Positions 28,676-37,615 are shown, numbered from the stretch's first letter. The stretch: DNA of 64,000 nt from Candidatus Hydrogenedentota bacterium (GCA_029556545.1 JAKQEQ010000023.1:88184-152183), one strand, 5' to 3'. A program made the numbers and translations. The notes: generated by a model from the sequence alone, not told the origin.

Positions 28676-30510
28676 AACACGGATGCGTTAGCGGAATCTT
28701 GCTGGTGATTATGGCCGCGTTCGGCGCGCCAGCGCAGGAAACCGCGGCGACCTATCGGTCGCCTGTGGCGATCGTGGCGGACCCGACGGGAGCGGTCTCG
28801 TATGTGGCGGAGCACACGGGCGGCAGGGTGACGGTGTTGGTTCCTGCTTCGGGCGCCGTCACGCGGGAGATCCCGGTGCCGGCGCCGGTGAGCGGACTGG
28901 CGCTCACGCCCGACGGCGCGCGCCTCTACGTCACGTGCGGCGAAGCGGAGGGCGTCCTGGCGGTCGTAAACGTCGGTGACGGGAACGTGGATCGCACAAT
29001 CGGCGTGGGCCACACGCCGACCGGCGGCGCGCCGCATCCGGACGGCAAGACGTTCTACGTGTGCAACCGATTCGACAACACTATCGGCGTGGTGGACTTG
29101 GTCGAGGGTCGCCAGACGGCGCGCATCGACGTGGCGCGCGAGCCGGTCGCGGCGGCGATAACGCCCGACGGACAGTGGCTTGTCGTGGCGAATCATCTGC
29201 CGGCGGGGCCGTCCGACGGCGAGTACACGGCGGCGGCGGTGTCGATCATCGACGTTGCGCGACAGGCGGAGGAGACGCGCGTTAATTTGCCGAATGGGAG
29301 CACGGGGTTGCGCGGGCTGTGCCTGTCGCCGGACGGGAAGTTCGCCTACGTGACGCATATTCTCGGGCGGTACCACCTGCCGACGACGCAATTGGAACGG
29401 GGGTGGATGAACACGAACGCGTTGAGCGTGATCGACGTGGCCGGAAAGCGGCTGGTGAACACGGTGCTGCTCGACAGCGTCGACCTCGGCGCCGCGAACC
29501 CGTGGGGCGTGGTGTGCGCGGACGGGGGCCGGTTCCTGTGCGTGGCCCACGCGGGCACGCACGAGATCAGCGTGATCGACCTGCCCGCGCTGCACGCGAA
29601 GCTGGACCGGGTAGCCGCGGGCGAGCGCGTGTCCGAGGTGTCGCGCGCGCCCGAGGACGTGCCGAACGATCTGGCGTTCCTGGTGGACCTGCGGCGGCGT
29701 ATCAAGCTCGCGGGCAACGGGCCGCGAGGCATCGCCGCCGTCGGCACAACGGTGTATGCGGCGGAATATTTCACCGACTCGATAGGGGTGGCGGCCATTG
29801 CGCCGGACTCGCGCGCAAAAGCCGCTTCGTTGCCGCTCGGACCGGAACAGTCCATCAGCGTCGTCCGCAAGGGCGAGATGTTCTTCAACGACGCGGCGCT
29901 CTGTTTCCAGCACTGGCAGAGTTGCGCGAGTTGCCACCCCGACGGCCGTGTCGACGGGCTGAATTGGGACCTGATGAACGACGGGCTCGGGAATCCCAAG
30001 AACACGAAGAACATGCTGCTCGCGCATGCTACCCCGCCCGCGATGTCGCTCGGCGTGCGGGACGCCGCCGAGACGGCCGTGCGCGCGGGTATCCGCTTCA
30101 TCCAGTTCGCGGTGCGGCCCGAGGAAGACGCCGTCGCAATTGATGAATACTTGAAAGCGCTCCGGCCGGTCCCCAGTCCTCACGCACGAGACGCGGCATC
30201 CCGCGAGGCGGCGGACCGCGGCGCGAAGGTGTTCGATCGCGCGGGTTGCGCGGCATGTCATCCGGCCCCGCTCTACACGGACCTCCAACCTTACGACGTC
30301 GGCACGGCGAAGGGTATGGACGAAGGAAGTCCCGTCGATACGCCGACGCTGATCGAGGCTTGGCGGACGGCGCCCTACCTGCACGACGGGCGCGCGGCCA
30401 CGATGCTGGAGGTGCTGACGACGTTCAATCCCAATGACCGACACGGCGCAACCTCGAATCTCACGCAAGACGAAATCGAGGATTTGGCCGCGTTTGTGTT
30501 GTCGAAGTAG
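28672..30510 (+). CDS. Exported beta-propeller di-haem cytochrome, MauG/CCP-like C-terminus
   Basis: The 612-residue protein starts at GTG 28672, overlapping the upstream stop by 4 bases (GTGA), so translation is probably coupled. A signal peptide ends AFGAPAQ. Residues about 28-390 form a YVTN-type beta-propeller with repeated LALTPDGARLYVTC and HPDGKTFYVCN blades. The C-terminal region carries two c-type haem motifs, CASCH (about 418) and CAACH (about 526), with PTLIEAWRTAPYLHDGRA (about 557), a phrase seen in di-haem cytochrome c peroxidase/MauG-like proteins. It is probably a periplasmic electron-transfer partner of the two haem/SUMF proteins upstream. Peroxidase activity is not established. 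Confidence 0.83.
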   Translation: MKHGCVSGILLVIMAAFGAPAQETAATYRSPVAIVADPTGAVSYVAEHTGGRVTVLVPASGAVTREIPVPAPVSGLALTPDGARLYVTCGEAEGVLAVVNVGDGNVDRTIGVGHTPTGGAPHPDGKTFYVCNRFDNTIGVVDLVEGRQTARIDVAREPVAAAITPDGQWLVVANHLPAGPSDGEYTAAAVSIIDVARQAEETRVNLPNGSTGLRGLCLSPDGKFAYVTHILGRYHLPTTQLERGWMNTNALSVIDVAGKRLVNTVLLDSVDLGAANPWGVVCADGGRFLCVAHAGTHEISVIDLPALHAKLDRVAAGERVSEVSRAPEDVPNDLAFLVDLRRRIKLAGNGPRGIAAVGTTVYAAEYFTDSIGVAAIAPDSRAKAASLPLGPEQSISVVRKGEMFFNDAALCFQHWQSCASCHPDGRVDGLNWDLMNDGLGNPKNTKNMLLAHATPPAMSLGVRDAAETAVRAGIRFIQFAVRPEEDAVAIDEYLKALRPVPSPHARDAASREAADRGAKVFDRAGCAACHPAPLYTDLQPYDVGTAKGMDEGSPVDTPTLIEAWRTAPYLHDGRAATMLEVLTTFNPNDRHGATSNLTQDEIEDLAAFVLSK

Positions 30511-30555
30511 TATCGAAGGACAGGCAACGACGGTGTTCGTGAAGAGGGCGTTATC

Positions 30556-31683
30556 GTGTCGGGTATCCGGAATGTAGCGCGCGTCGCGCGGCTGACCTCG
30601 CACGCAGAGTTGTTCCTGAGCAGTGCGGCGGATGAGTCCGTCGCCCCCGAGGATTTCCTCACGGCGTTGGGCGACTCGGCGCGGGCGCTCGGCGTCGAGA
30701 TCGTCGCGCTCGACGTATTCGGCGCGCTGCCGGCGGGCGGCCTCATGAACCATGTTCGCTCGGAGTGGCCGATAACGTGGGTCGGCGAAGCGGCACGATC
30801 GGGGAAATCGAATGCTATCACCACAGAGGCGGCCCGAAACCCGAAACCCGTTTCTGCCAGCGCCGCGCAGGTGTGGGGCGTGCGCGGGTGCGCGGTGCGC
30901 CGGATCGCGATCGAGGGCCGCGTCGTGGGCAGTGTCATCGAGGACGATGCCGCGCGCTATTGCCGCTGCGGCGGCCTGCTCCCGCGCGATATCGAGGCGT
31001 CGCCGTCCGGGCAGACCTCGCAGGTGTTCGATCGCATGGAGGCGGCGCTAGCTCAGGCGGACATGGATTTCAGCCACGTGGTGCGCACCTGGTTCTTCAA
31101 CCGCGATATCACCTCGTGGTATCGCGAATTCAACGACGCGCGCGACGAATTCTTCTATGCCCGCGGCGTCTTCGACGGTATCGTGCCGGCAAGCACCGGC
31201 ATGGGCGGCGAGAACACGGCCGGCGCCGCGCTGATCGGGGGCTGCCTCGCGATTATGCCGAAAACCGACGCCGTGGCGGTGCGCCGGGTGTCTTCTCCGT
31301 TGCAGTGCCCCGCGTTCGACTACGGCAGTTCGTTCAGTCGCGCGGTCGAGATAGCCGCGCCGGACTGTCGCCGGCTGCTGGTGTCCGGCACCGCCAGCAT
31401 TGCCCCGGAAGGCCACACGCTGTATCCGGGCGACGCATCGGCGCAGATGGATCAGACCCTGCGCGTGGTCGAGGCAATCCTCGAATCGCGCGGCATGGGT
31501 TGGGAACACGCGACGCGGGCCGTCATGTATTACAAACATGCCGAGTACCTGGCGGAGTTCGCGCGACAAGCGGCGGCGTTGCCGGACCTTCCGGTAGTAT
31601 ATGTTCACAACGACGTATGTCGGGACGACCTGCTGTTTGAAATGGAGTTGGACGCCATCGAGGCGAACATGGGAGACGCATAG
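30556..31683 (+). CDS. RidA/YjgF-superfamily protein, chorismatase-like
   Basis: The 375-residue protein is about three times the size of a single RidA domain. The middle segment VVRTWFFNRDITSWYREFN (about 175-193) and GIVPASTGMGGENTAGAAL (about 211-229), with a C-terminal RidA-like half (RRLLVSGTASIAPEGHTLYPGD, interrupted here for length, about 275), resemble the FkbO/Hyg5 chorismatase group of the YjgF superfamily. The start is GTG 30556 with AGAGGG 8 bases before it. It lies 45 bases after the cytochrome gene and 3 bases before the next gene, so it is probably part of the same operon. Whether it acts on chorismate is unknown; active-site comparison was not possible. Confidence 0.65.
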   Translation: MSGIRNVARVARLTSHAELFLSSAADESVAPEDFLTALGDSARALGVEIVALDVFGALPAGGLMNHVRSEWPITWVGEAARSGKSNAITTEAARNPKPVSASAAQVWGVRGCAVRRIAIEGRVVGSVIEDDAARYCRCGGLLPRDIEASPSGQTSQVFDRMEAALAQADMDFSHVVRTWFFNRDITSWYREFNDARDEFFYARGVFDGIVPASTGMGGENTAGAALIGGCLAIMPKTDAVAVRRVSSPLQCPAFDYGSSFSRAVEIAAPDCRRLLVSGTASIAPEGHTLYPGDASAQMDQTLRVVEAILESRGMGWEHATRAVMYYKHAEYLAEFARQAAALPDLPVVYVHNDVCRDDLLFEMELDAIEANMGDA

Positions 31684-31686
31684 GCC

Positions 31687-32589
31687 ATGAAAAAATGCTT
31701 GGTTGCGCTGGTTTTGGCCGCTTTGGCGGCGGCGTGGCCCGGGCACGGGCGACGATATGCGGTGTGGGGACAGGCGGACCCCGCGGTCTGGACGGCGAAG
31801 GAGGTCCGCGTTGTCGAAGGCTTCAACGTGCCCGAATGCGTGTTTCCGGATATTGCCGGCGGCGCGGTATACGTGTCCAATATCGACGCGGAGGAGGGCG
31901 CGTATTGGAGCAACGACCGGAAGGGCCACATTGCGCGGCTGACCCCGGAAGGCGACGTCACGGACGCGCGTTGGCTCGACAGCGGCCCGGCCGCGCCGAT
32001 CAATTCGCCGAAGGGGATGTGCCGTCTCGGCGATTACCTGTATTTCACGGATAACACGCGGCTGATGCGCGTCTCCCTGAAGGAGTCCGGCGCCGCGCCG
32101 GAGGAGATACGGCTGCCCGAGGCGCGCATGTTGAATGACCTGGCAAGCGACGGGAAATGCGTGTACGTGTCCGATACCAGCCTGGGCCGCGCATACCGAG
32201 TGGATGAGGCGGGTCTTGCGACGCACTTTTCGGCGATTCCAAGCGTCAATGGCCTGACCTGTCACGACGGGCGCGTGTATGCCGTGAGTTGGGACGGCCA
32301 CGAGGTGTATGAACTGGACCCGGAAGGCCGGGAACCCGCGAAGCCCTTCGGCTTGGCAAAACACTTCTCGAATCTGGACGGCATCGAGGCCCTCGAAGAC
32401 GGCTCGTTCCTCGTCTCCGATTTCACAGGCAACAAGGTCTGTCATATCGCCGCGGACCGGAAGACGGTCGCCACGCTCGTCGAGATCGAATCGCCCGCGG
32501 ACATCGGCCTCGACCAAGGGCGCGGCCTGCTCTATGTGCCGCAGTTCATGAAGGACCGCGTAAGCATTTATCGGTTGGCACGTCAATGA
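31687..32589 (+). CDS. Exported SMP-30/gluconolactonase-like beta-propeller
   Basis: The 300-residue protein starts MKKCLVALVLAALAAAWPG, a signal peptide. The rest is a six-bladed propeller with blade motifs such as YLYFTDNTRLMRVSL, CVYVSDTSLGRAYRVDE, RVYAVSWDGHEVYELD and SFLVSDFTGNKVCHI, the pattern of SMP-30/gluconolactonase/NHL-type proteins. ATG 31687 has GGAGACG upstream and follows the RidA-like stop by 3 bases. Lactonase activity is possible but unproven. The operon context with exported cytochromes suggests a periplasmic carbohydrate or redox role. Confidence 0.78.
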   Translation: MKKCLVALVLAALAAAWPGHGRRYAVWGQADPAVWTAKEVRVVEGFNVPECVFPDIAGGAVYVSNIDAEEGAYWSNDRKGHIARLTPEGDVTDARWLDSGPAAPINSPKGMCRLGDYLYFTDNTRLMRVSLKESGAAPEEIRLPEARMLNDLASDGKCVYVSDTSLGRAYRVDEAGLATHFSAIPSVNGLTCHDGRVYAVSWDGHEVYELDPEGREPAKPFGLAKHFSNLDGIEALEDGSFLVSDFTGNKVCHIAADRKTVATLVEIESPADIGLDQGRGLLYVPQFMKDRVSIYRLARQ

Positions 32590-32619
32590 GATTGGCGGCG
32601 TGCTTCGCGCGCGGCGGAC

Positions 32620-33465
32620 TTACGCCCTGATCGGGTCGAGTCGGTCCCCGGCCAAGGGCGGCGACGCACTGTAGCACGCATCGAGATCGACCACGTGAAC
32701 GCCCGCGCCGGTCCCACGGTAGACGCCCTTTACCTGATACGCGATCGCGTCGCGCGTGATGACGGCCACGGCCATCTCCACGCCGGCGGGCGCGCGCTCC
32801 AGCCAGACGTCGGCGCGCGGATCGGAGAACAGCAGCCGTTGCCCGCCCGCGGCCACGCACGGCATAACGACAAACGCCCTCGGAAAACCGTCGTCGGCGC
32901 CTTCGCGAAACGCAACCGCCCGCACCGCGCCGAGACGCCGGAACTTCTCCCGCACGCGCACGGGCATCACGGGAACGGGACCATCCTGCCCCCGATTAAC
33001 AGCGGCACCCCGGCCCGCATACCAGGGAGACAGCGCGCGCGCGAACGCGTATCGAGCAATCATCCGCGTCTTTGAGAGACGCTGCATCGGGCCGATCTCC
33101 ACGACGCGAATGGTCCCGGCGGCCCGCACGCTCGTGTATGCGTTATAGCGGAACATGGGAGAGCGGTTGATCGCGTCGATGCGGGGCCCCTTCGTCTCCC
33201 AGCCCTCGAAGCGGCCCAGGATGCTCCAGCTCTCGAAGGCCTCGTTCTGGACCGCAATGCAGACCTCCGGACGCGCATCGAGGTTCACGCGCGTCTTGTT
33301 CATCAGAAACTCGCCGAAGATGACGGTCGCGTCATCATATGGCGTGATCGAGATCACCGGCACGCAGTTGGGCCGGCCCCGCGCGTCGAGCGTCGCCAGG
33401 AACTTCGGCGTGAACGCCCCGGCCAGCGCCGCCCGCACGCCTCCCTCGATAATCGCGTTGCCCAC
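32620..33465 (-). CDS. Pyridoxamine 5'-phosphate oxidase-like (FMN split-barrel) protein
   Basis: The 281-residue protein starts at GTG 33465 with GGAGGGACGGCT before it. The N-terminal half has the FMN split-barrel pattern FLATLDARGRPNCVPVISI (about 23-41) and FGEFLMNKTRVNLDARPEV (about 50-68), as in PNPOx-family flavoproteins. The C-terminal 130 residues are not recognised. It may bind FMN or another cofactor such as F420 or haem; the sequence does not decide. It is convergent with the SMP-30-like gene, 30 bases apart. Confidence 0.7.
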   Translation of the reverse strand: MGNAIIEGGVRAALAGAFTPKFLATLDARGRPNCVPVISITPYDDATVIFGEFLMNKTRVNLDARPEVCIAVQNEAFESWSILGRFEGWETKGPRIDAINRSPMFRYNAYTSVRAAGTIRVVEIGPMQRLSKTRMIARYAFARALSPWYAGRGAAVNRGQDGPVPVMPVRVREKFRRLGAVRAVAFREGADDGFPRAFVVMPCVAAGGQRLLFSDPRADVWLERAPAGVEMAVAVITRDAIAYQVKGVYRGTGAGVHVVDLDACYSASPPLAGDRLDPIRA

Positions 33466-33614
33466 AGCCGTCCCTCCGTGTAGCGCCAGACGCGGCGCGC
33501 TCCCTGCGCGCCCTCCCCCGTGCTTGTCTCGTCCTCGTACTCGCCCGCCAGTGTACCACGATCACACCAGCGCTTGAACGCGGCCACGCGTCATCCACAG
33601 GAACGGCCTTCTTC

Positions 33615-33650
33615 CCGTGGCATGGGCATCTTGCCCATGTCCGTAGCGGG
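33615..33650. repeat. Dispersed hairpin repeat, single-hairpin copy
   Basis: CATGGGCATCTTGCCCATG is flanked by CGTGG and a degenerate GCGGGCGG second half. It lies in the gap between the PNPOx-like gene and vapBC. Confidence 0.75.
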
Positions 33651-33698
33651 CGGACTCAATCAGGAAATCAGCCACAAGAACTTGCTGTCTACACATCA

Positions 33699-33743
33699 TG
33701 ATGTCAACGCATCTTGACATCAATTGTGAACACAGGGTATATT
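33699..33743 (+). promoter_or_regulatory. vapBC promoter with overlapping operator palindrome
   Basis: A perfect inverted repeat, TGATGTCAA-6-TTGACATCA (33699-33722), overlaps the -35 box TTGACA (33714-33719). TATATT (33738-33743) is the -10, with an 18-base spacer. VapBC complexes usually bind such palindromes to repress their own operon. The -10 ends 6 bases before the vapB ATG, so the transcript is probably leaderless. Confidence 0.7.
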
Positions 33744-33749
33744 TCAGGC

Positions 33750-33977
33750 ATGAGGACGACGGTGACCATCGACGACGACCTGCTGGCGGCGGCCAAGAGT
33801 CTTGCGCGCGCGCGCTCAGAATCTCTGGGACGCGTGCTTTCGGACTTGGCGCGACGCGGCCTGCACGCAACCCCGCGCGTAGTCGCGGCGACGGGCGGCT
33901 TCCCGTTGTTTCGCGTCCCGCGGGATGCCCATCCCATCACGTTGCAGGATGTCAGGAAGCAGGACGACGAACCGTGA
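33750..33977 (+). CDS. vapB: Type II antitoxin, VapB-like ribbon-helix-helix protein
   Basis: The 75-residue protein starts MRTTVTIDDDLLAAAKSLAR, the N-terminal beta-strand and helix of a ribbon-helix-helix DNA-binding domain found in VapB antitoxins. The C-terminal part, with RDAHPITLQDVRKQDDEP, would wrap and neutralise the toxin. There is no Shine-Dalgarno sequence, and a strong promoter ends 6 bases upstream. The toxin gene starts within the last codons (GTGA overlap), the usual arrangement. The antitoxin normally represses its own promoter, here through the palindrome at 33699-33722. Confidence 0.85.
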   Translation: MRTTVTIDDDLLAAAKSLARARSESLGRVLSDLARRGLHATPRVVAATGGFPLFRVPRDAHPITLQDVRKQDDEP

Positions 33978-34414
33978 GCGTCGGGCTGCTTGATGTAAAT
34001 ATGCTCATTGCCTTGGCGTGGCCGTCGCATGTCCACCATCGCGAGGCGCACACGTGGTTTGCGGCCAACCGCGCTTCGGGTTGGGCGACGAGTCCATTGA
34101 CCCAGTGCGCCTTCGTGCGCATCTCGTCAAACCCGAAGATCATCCACGAAGCGGTCACGCCGATGGAGGCGCTTACGCTGTTGAAAGCGATGACCTCCCT
34201 TGAAGGCCACGTTTTCTGGCCGGATGACGTCCCGCTTTTTGGAGAGCCGGTCCCGACCGATCTGCTGGTCGGTCAACACCAAGTCACCGATGCCTACCTG
34301 CTGGGGCTGGCCATTCGGCACAAGGGCAGGCTGGTCACGCTTGATCGCGGCGTGGCGGCGCTTCTGCCGCCCCACAGCGCGCATCGCGCCGCGCTCGAGG
34401 TTGTGGCCGTCTGA
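33974..34414 (+). CDS. vapC: Type II toxin, VapC-like PIN-domain ribonuclease
   Basis: The 146-residue PIN-domain protein starts at GTG 33974, overlapping vapB by 4 bases. The acidic metal-binding residues expected for the fold are visible: Asp in LLDVNMLIAL (about 7), Glu in TPMEALTLL (about 60), Asp in VTDAYLLGLA (about 106) and Asp in VTLDRGVAAL (about 124). VapC toxins cleave tRNA or rRNA using Mg2+ or Mn2+. All key residues are intact, so the module is probably functional. Confidence 0.87.
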   Translation: MSVGLLDVNMLIALAWPSHVHHREAHTWFAANRASGWATSPLTQCAFVRISSNPKIIHEAVTPMEALTLLKAMTSLEGHVFWPDDVPLFGEPVPTDLLVGQHQVTDAYLLGLAIRHKGRLVTLDRGVAALLPPHSAHRAALEVVAV

Positions 34415-34499
34415 GACGGAAGGGGGCAAGCGGGGTCGCCAATAATGTAGAAGGGGCGCCCGAAATGGGCAGCGCCCGCGCTCACAGCATCCGAGCGCG

Positions 34500-34718
34500 T
34501 CACTTGGCGTCGCCGTCGCCGGGGACTTCCGTCAAATGCGCCATCGCGCGCCGGGAAAGTTCCTCGACGGTCATATCCTCCCAGAGCGACTGGCGCCAGA
34601 GGGTATAGTCGAACCGCTCCCGCTTTAGGAGAAGGATAAACCGTTCCACCTCGACGGCGTCCATCTTCTCAAACAGCGCCCGAAAACCCTCGGACTTGAT
34701 TACCGCATCCGTTCTCAC
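34500..34718 (-). CDS. Small protein paired with a PIN-domain gene, probable antitoxin
   Basis: The 72-residue protein (MRTDAVIKSEGFRALFEKMD at the start, then VEVERFILLLKRERFDYTLW and MTVEELSRRAM) belongs to a type of small helical protein often seen next to PIN-domain genes. It starts at GTG 34718, overlapping the PIN frame's stop by 4 bases (GTGA). An antitoxin role is inferred from size and position. A GGGCGC/GCGCCC inverted repeat lies just downstream near 34455-34480 and could end transcription from either side. Confidence 0.6.
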   Translation of the reverse strand: MRTDAVIKSEGFRALFEKMDAVEVERFILLLKRERFDYTLWRQSLWEDMTVEELSRRAMAHLTEVPGDGDAK

Positions 34719-35145
34719 GACTCGTCACTTTCGATAAGGATGAATTCAACGGGATTCACGACCCGTATGCCTTGGATTATATCACGCTTCCTGAGAATGC
34801 CGTTGTCCGTGGTAATGAAGAAGTCGGCTCCGGCGTCAACGGCGCACGCGATATGAAGGGAATCCTTGACCCCAACCCAAGATGCCGCAATTTCCGCGCT
34901 TCTCGGACGATGTTCTCATTCTCAGAGCGACACGGCCCGCTCGCTTTTCTTTTCCACTCGGCAATAGACGTCATTACTTCCAAGTCAGGGTTGGCGGCGT
35001 TTTCGTATTCCAACATATACGACCATACGAGACGTATCTCGCCACTTTGCACCATCTCCTGGATGAGCAGTTTTGCCTCCGTCTCGAGCAGAATCCGCTT
35101 CTGACTTTGATCATCGAAGGGACGATTGAAGCAGCACAAGTCCAT
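34715..35145 (-). pseudogene. PIN-domain toxin gene with a frameshift in a G-run
   Basis: The N-terminal frame starts at ATG 35145 (MDLCCFNRPFDDQSQKRILL) and shows the first acidic residue and helix of a PIN domain. Near 34870-34873 the frame breaks at a run of four G on the minus strand. The C-terminal PIN half continues in another frame as KDSLHIACAVDAGADFFITT-DNGILRK and stops at 34715, overlapping the next gene by 4 bases. One additional G would restore a continuous protein of about 140 residues of normal PIN length. It may be a real inactivation, a programmed slip or an assembly error. Confidence 0.75.
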
Positions 35146-35240
35146 GTATATCAGCGCCCACCCGCAAGGACTCAAGAACCGCCTCGCGCGTGCGCTCCTG
35201 CGCGTTGACCCCGGGCAGGTCCACAAGCCAGCCTGCGTGA

Positions 35241-36722
35241 TCATTCAAGCGCTACCGTGGGCTCGGCCGCGGCGGTGTCGTCGTTATCCCAAGCCGTGGC
35301 CGCGCCCACTTCCGGAGCCAAGACCTCGATGGTATTCGTCAGCACCCAGGGGGCCATGCCGATCGCGGCGCCGTCGCCGGTGTAGGTGATCTCGCCGGGC
35401 ATGGGGAGCGCGGCTTCGATGCGGTACTTGCCCGGCTGCGACACGGCGAACTCGAAGGTGTCGCCGTCGTGGGAGGCGATGGATTTCCCGTTGCGGAGGA
35501 GGGTGAATTGGCAGGGCAGCGGCGACGCGGCGCGCAGCGTGAGTTCGGGTGAAAGGGCGATGCGCTCGCCCAAGGTCACCTGTGTCGCGCCGTCTTCGGC
35601 GACGAAGATGAATCCCTCGGCGTCAGCAATGAGGTTGAACGCGATGAAAGACCTGCCCGCGCGCAGGGCGTCGAGCAGGGCGGGTTCGCTCAACTCCTCG
35701 GCCAGTAGATGGGTATTGACGAACCGCGACGAGCGTTCGTAAGGGTCGAGGTCGATGCGAAAGAGTTGTTTATCCGGCGTCAGTTTGCCGAAAAGGAGGC
35801 GAAGCGGCAGCCGCGTGAGAAAGTTGAGCCGGAACTCGCGGATTTTCTTCTCGGGGTCGTTGTGGCCGGTGTCCAGGATCAGCAGCGTGTCTTGCGCGGT
35901 GTAGACGGCGCGCACGCCGACGTTCTGGTGGCAGTCGTTGGCCGCGATTGGGGTAAGTTTCCGGTACGTGCTGAGTACGTCCCATTTCTGTGTGAGCGTG
36001 CGAAGCGTCCACACGTCGAACATGCCGCGGAACGCCTGCTCGGGATATGCGAAGGAATTGATGACGAGGTCTTTCACCGTCTCGATACGACTGTTCTTGA
36101 CTACCATGTTGAAGATCATGTCGGTGTGGATGTTGTAGATTTCCATCGCATCGATCTCGGGAATGTCCCATGGGCGCGGGGCTTCGGTGTGGCCGAGGGC
36201 AAGCACGCCGCCCAATTCCCGGATTCTCCGGGCCAGCTCCGCCGGGTCGTCGTCTTGCGAAAAGACGGTGTCGTCCGGCAGTCCCCAGGGCATGAATCCC
36301 TCCTGCATCTCGAAGCCGCGCACAAAGAGGATGCCGTCGTGAATGCCTTTCCACCCGAGGGAGTAGTCGGCCTTGCCGTCCACCACATGGTCGGTCATGA
36401 AGATGAACTGGCACTTGGCTTTGTGGAGCGCTTCGACAATCTCGGGAAACTGCACCTCCGAGTCGTGGGAAATGTGCGAGTGGCTGTGCATCACGCCGCG
36501 GTATTCGGTCCATTCCGTCTTCAGGCTGACTGGTTGCCGAGTTTCCGCATATTCCCGCCAAACCGCCGCCTGGCGCGGGTACAGCCAGAAGCGGTAGTAG
36601 AGCTGCGGCGCGAACGCGCCGATGAAAAGCCCAATGATGACCAGCGCGGCGGCCACCATGACAAGACACCCGCAGCCCGCCGCGCGGCGCAGCCGACCCT
36701 TGCGTGGCTTTTGCTCTTCCAT
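35241..36722 (-). CDS. Membrane-anchored PHP-domain phosphoesterase-like protein
   Basis: The 493-residue protein has a basic N-terminus, then one transmembrane segment (VMVAAALVIIGLFIGAF, about 20-36). A PHP-type metal-dependent domain follows with HSHSHISHDSE (about 78), FIFMTDHVVDGKADY (about 103), LALGHTEAPRPWDI (about 172) and TPIAANDCHQN (about 254), which together could bind a di- or tri-metal centre. A C-terminal beta-sandwich of about 130 residues follows. ATG 36722 was chosen because GGAGG lies 10 bases before it; ATG 36752 lies upstream of that site. The active site probably faces the periplasm. The substrate is unknown. Confidence 0.72.
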   Translation of the reverse strand: MEEQKPRKGRLRRAAGCGCLVMVAAALVIIGLFIGAFAPQLYYRFWLYPRQAAVWREYAETRQPVSLKTEWTEYRGVMHSHSHISHDSEVQFPEIVEALHKAKCQFIFMTDHVVDGKADYSLGWKGIHDGILFVRGFEMQEGFMPWGLPDDTVFSQDDDPAELARRIRELGGVLALGHTEAPRPWDIPEIDAMEIYNIHTDMIFNMVVKNSRIETVKDLVINSFAYPEQAFRGMFDVWTLRTLTQKWDVLSTYRKLTPIAANDCHQNVGVRAVYTAQDTLLILDTGHNDPEKKIREFRLNFLTRLPLRLLFGKLTPDKQLFRIDLDPYERSSRFVNTHLLAEELSEPALLDALRAGRSFIAFNLIADAEGFIFVAEDGATQVTLGERIALSPELTLRAASPLPCQFTLLRNGKSIASHDGDTFEFAVSQPGKYRIEAALPMPGEITYTGDGAAIGMAPWVLTNTIEVLAPEVGAATAWDNDDTAAAEPTVALE

Positions 36723-36814
36723 GACGCGCCGTCCCTCCGATATTCGGCGCATGGTAGGGGCGGCGACGCGGCGCGATCAACTTCCCGGAGAACCGTGGTG
36801 CGGCCAATGAATCG

Positions 36815-37444
36815 TCATTCGTCCGCGTCCTGTTTCTTCTGATCTTCGAGGTACTTCTTCATGGACTTGACGACGGTTGGAAGGTCTTTATTGAACACGA
36901 TGTTCTCGATGAACTTGGGGAAGACGGTCCCGCTGTCCACGGCAATGGTATACATGACGATGCAGCGGTCCTCGCCATGCGGGCGGATGACCCAGCTTCC
37001 CCGCGTGTCGCGAATGCTGTTCTCCCGCGACTTGTCGAGTCGCCACGTAATCACGCCGGCCTCTTCGTCATACGTCTCGATGATGTGGTAGGTGAAGGTC
37101 TTGAACGCGACGCGGACGGTTTCCTTGAGTCCCTCTTGTCCGTCCTCGGTCTTGTAGCGCGCGACCGCCACCAGATGCGGTTGGTAGTTGAGGTGCTCCT
37201 CGGCGTGGCTGAGAAGCCGCCAGATATCTTGCTTTGGTCGGTTGATAATGGTGAGGACGCGCCCGAACGCCTGAGCGGACCCGTCGGCGTCCTTCGCGCC
37301 CATCTTATAGACGACCAGTTCGTTCTTCTCGATCCGCTCGAGGTTCTCTTGAGTAAGGCACTTGTCCAGTTCCTCGACGGGCCCGGCCAGGGTCGTCATC
37401 GAGAAAGATATCAATACCGGCAAGAGCCGCATCATAGATCGCAT
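36815..37444 (-). CDS. Exported START/SRPBCC-like lipid-binding-fold protein
   Basis: The protein is about 209 residues from ATG 37444. Methionines at 37435, 37432 and 37471 are also possible starts. A signal peptide, MMRLLPVLISFSMTTLAG, is followed by one START/polyketide-cyclase-like domain. Segments such as INRPKQDIWRLLSHAEEHLN, GVITWRLDKSRENSIRDTRG and the long C-terminal helix with PTVVKSMKKYLED match that fold's helix-grip pattern. It probably binds a hydrophobic ligand in the periplasm. No catalytic residues can be assigned. Confidence 0.65.
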   Translation of the reverse strand: MRSMMRLLPVLISFSMTTLAGPVEELDKCLTQENLERIEKNELVVYKMGAKDADGSAQAFGRVLTIINRPKQDIWRLLSHAEEHLNYQPHLVAVARYKTEDGQEGLKETVRVAFKTFTYHIIETYDEEAGVITWRLDKSRENSIRDTRGSWVIRPHGEDRCIVMYTIAVDSGTVFPKFIENIVFNKDLPTVVKSMKKYLEDQKKQDADE

Positions 37445-37615
37445 TTCCAGTCGTGTACGGTTGAGGCGCATGGCATTTGGTCTACTGGATTCCCGCACGA
37501 GCCAAGACATGTGGCTCACGGGCCGACCTCGATGGTTACACGATACCGCATCATCCGCGACTCCAACTCGCGATCTGCACGATCCAGTCTACCACAAACC
37601 GCGGGAGGATGGCGC

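Noticed and set aside
22053..30510. Anammox hydrazine synthase operon
   Set aside because: Only the alpha-like propeller resemblance is present; beta/gamma subunits and hydrazine dehydrogenase are not found, and such propellers are common in PVC-type genomes.
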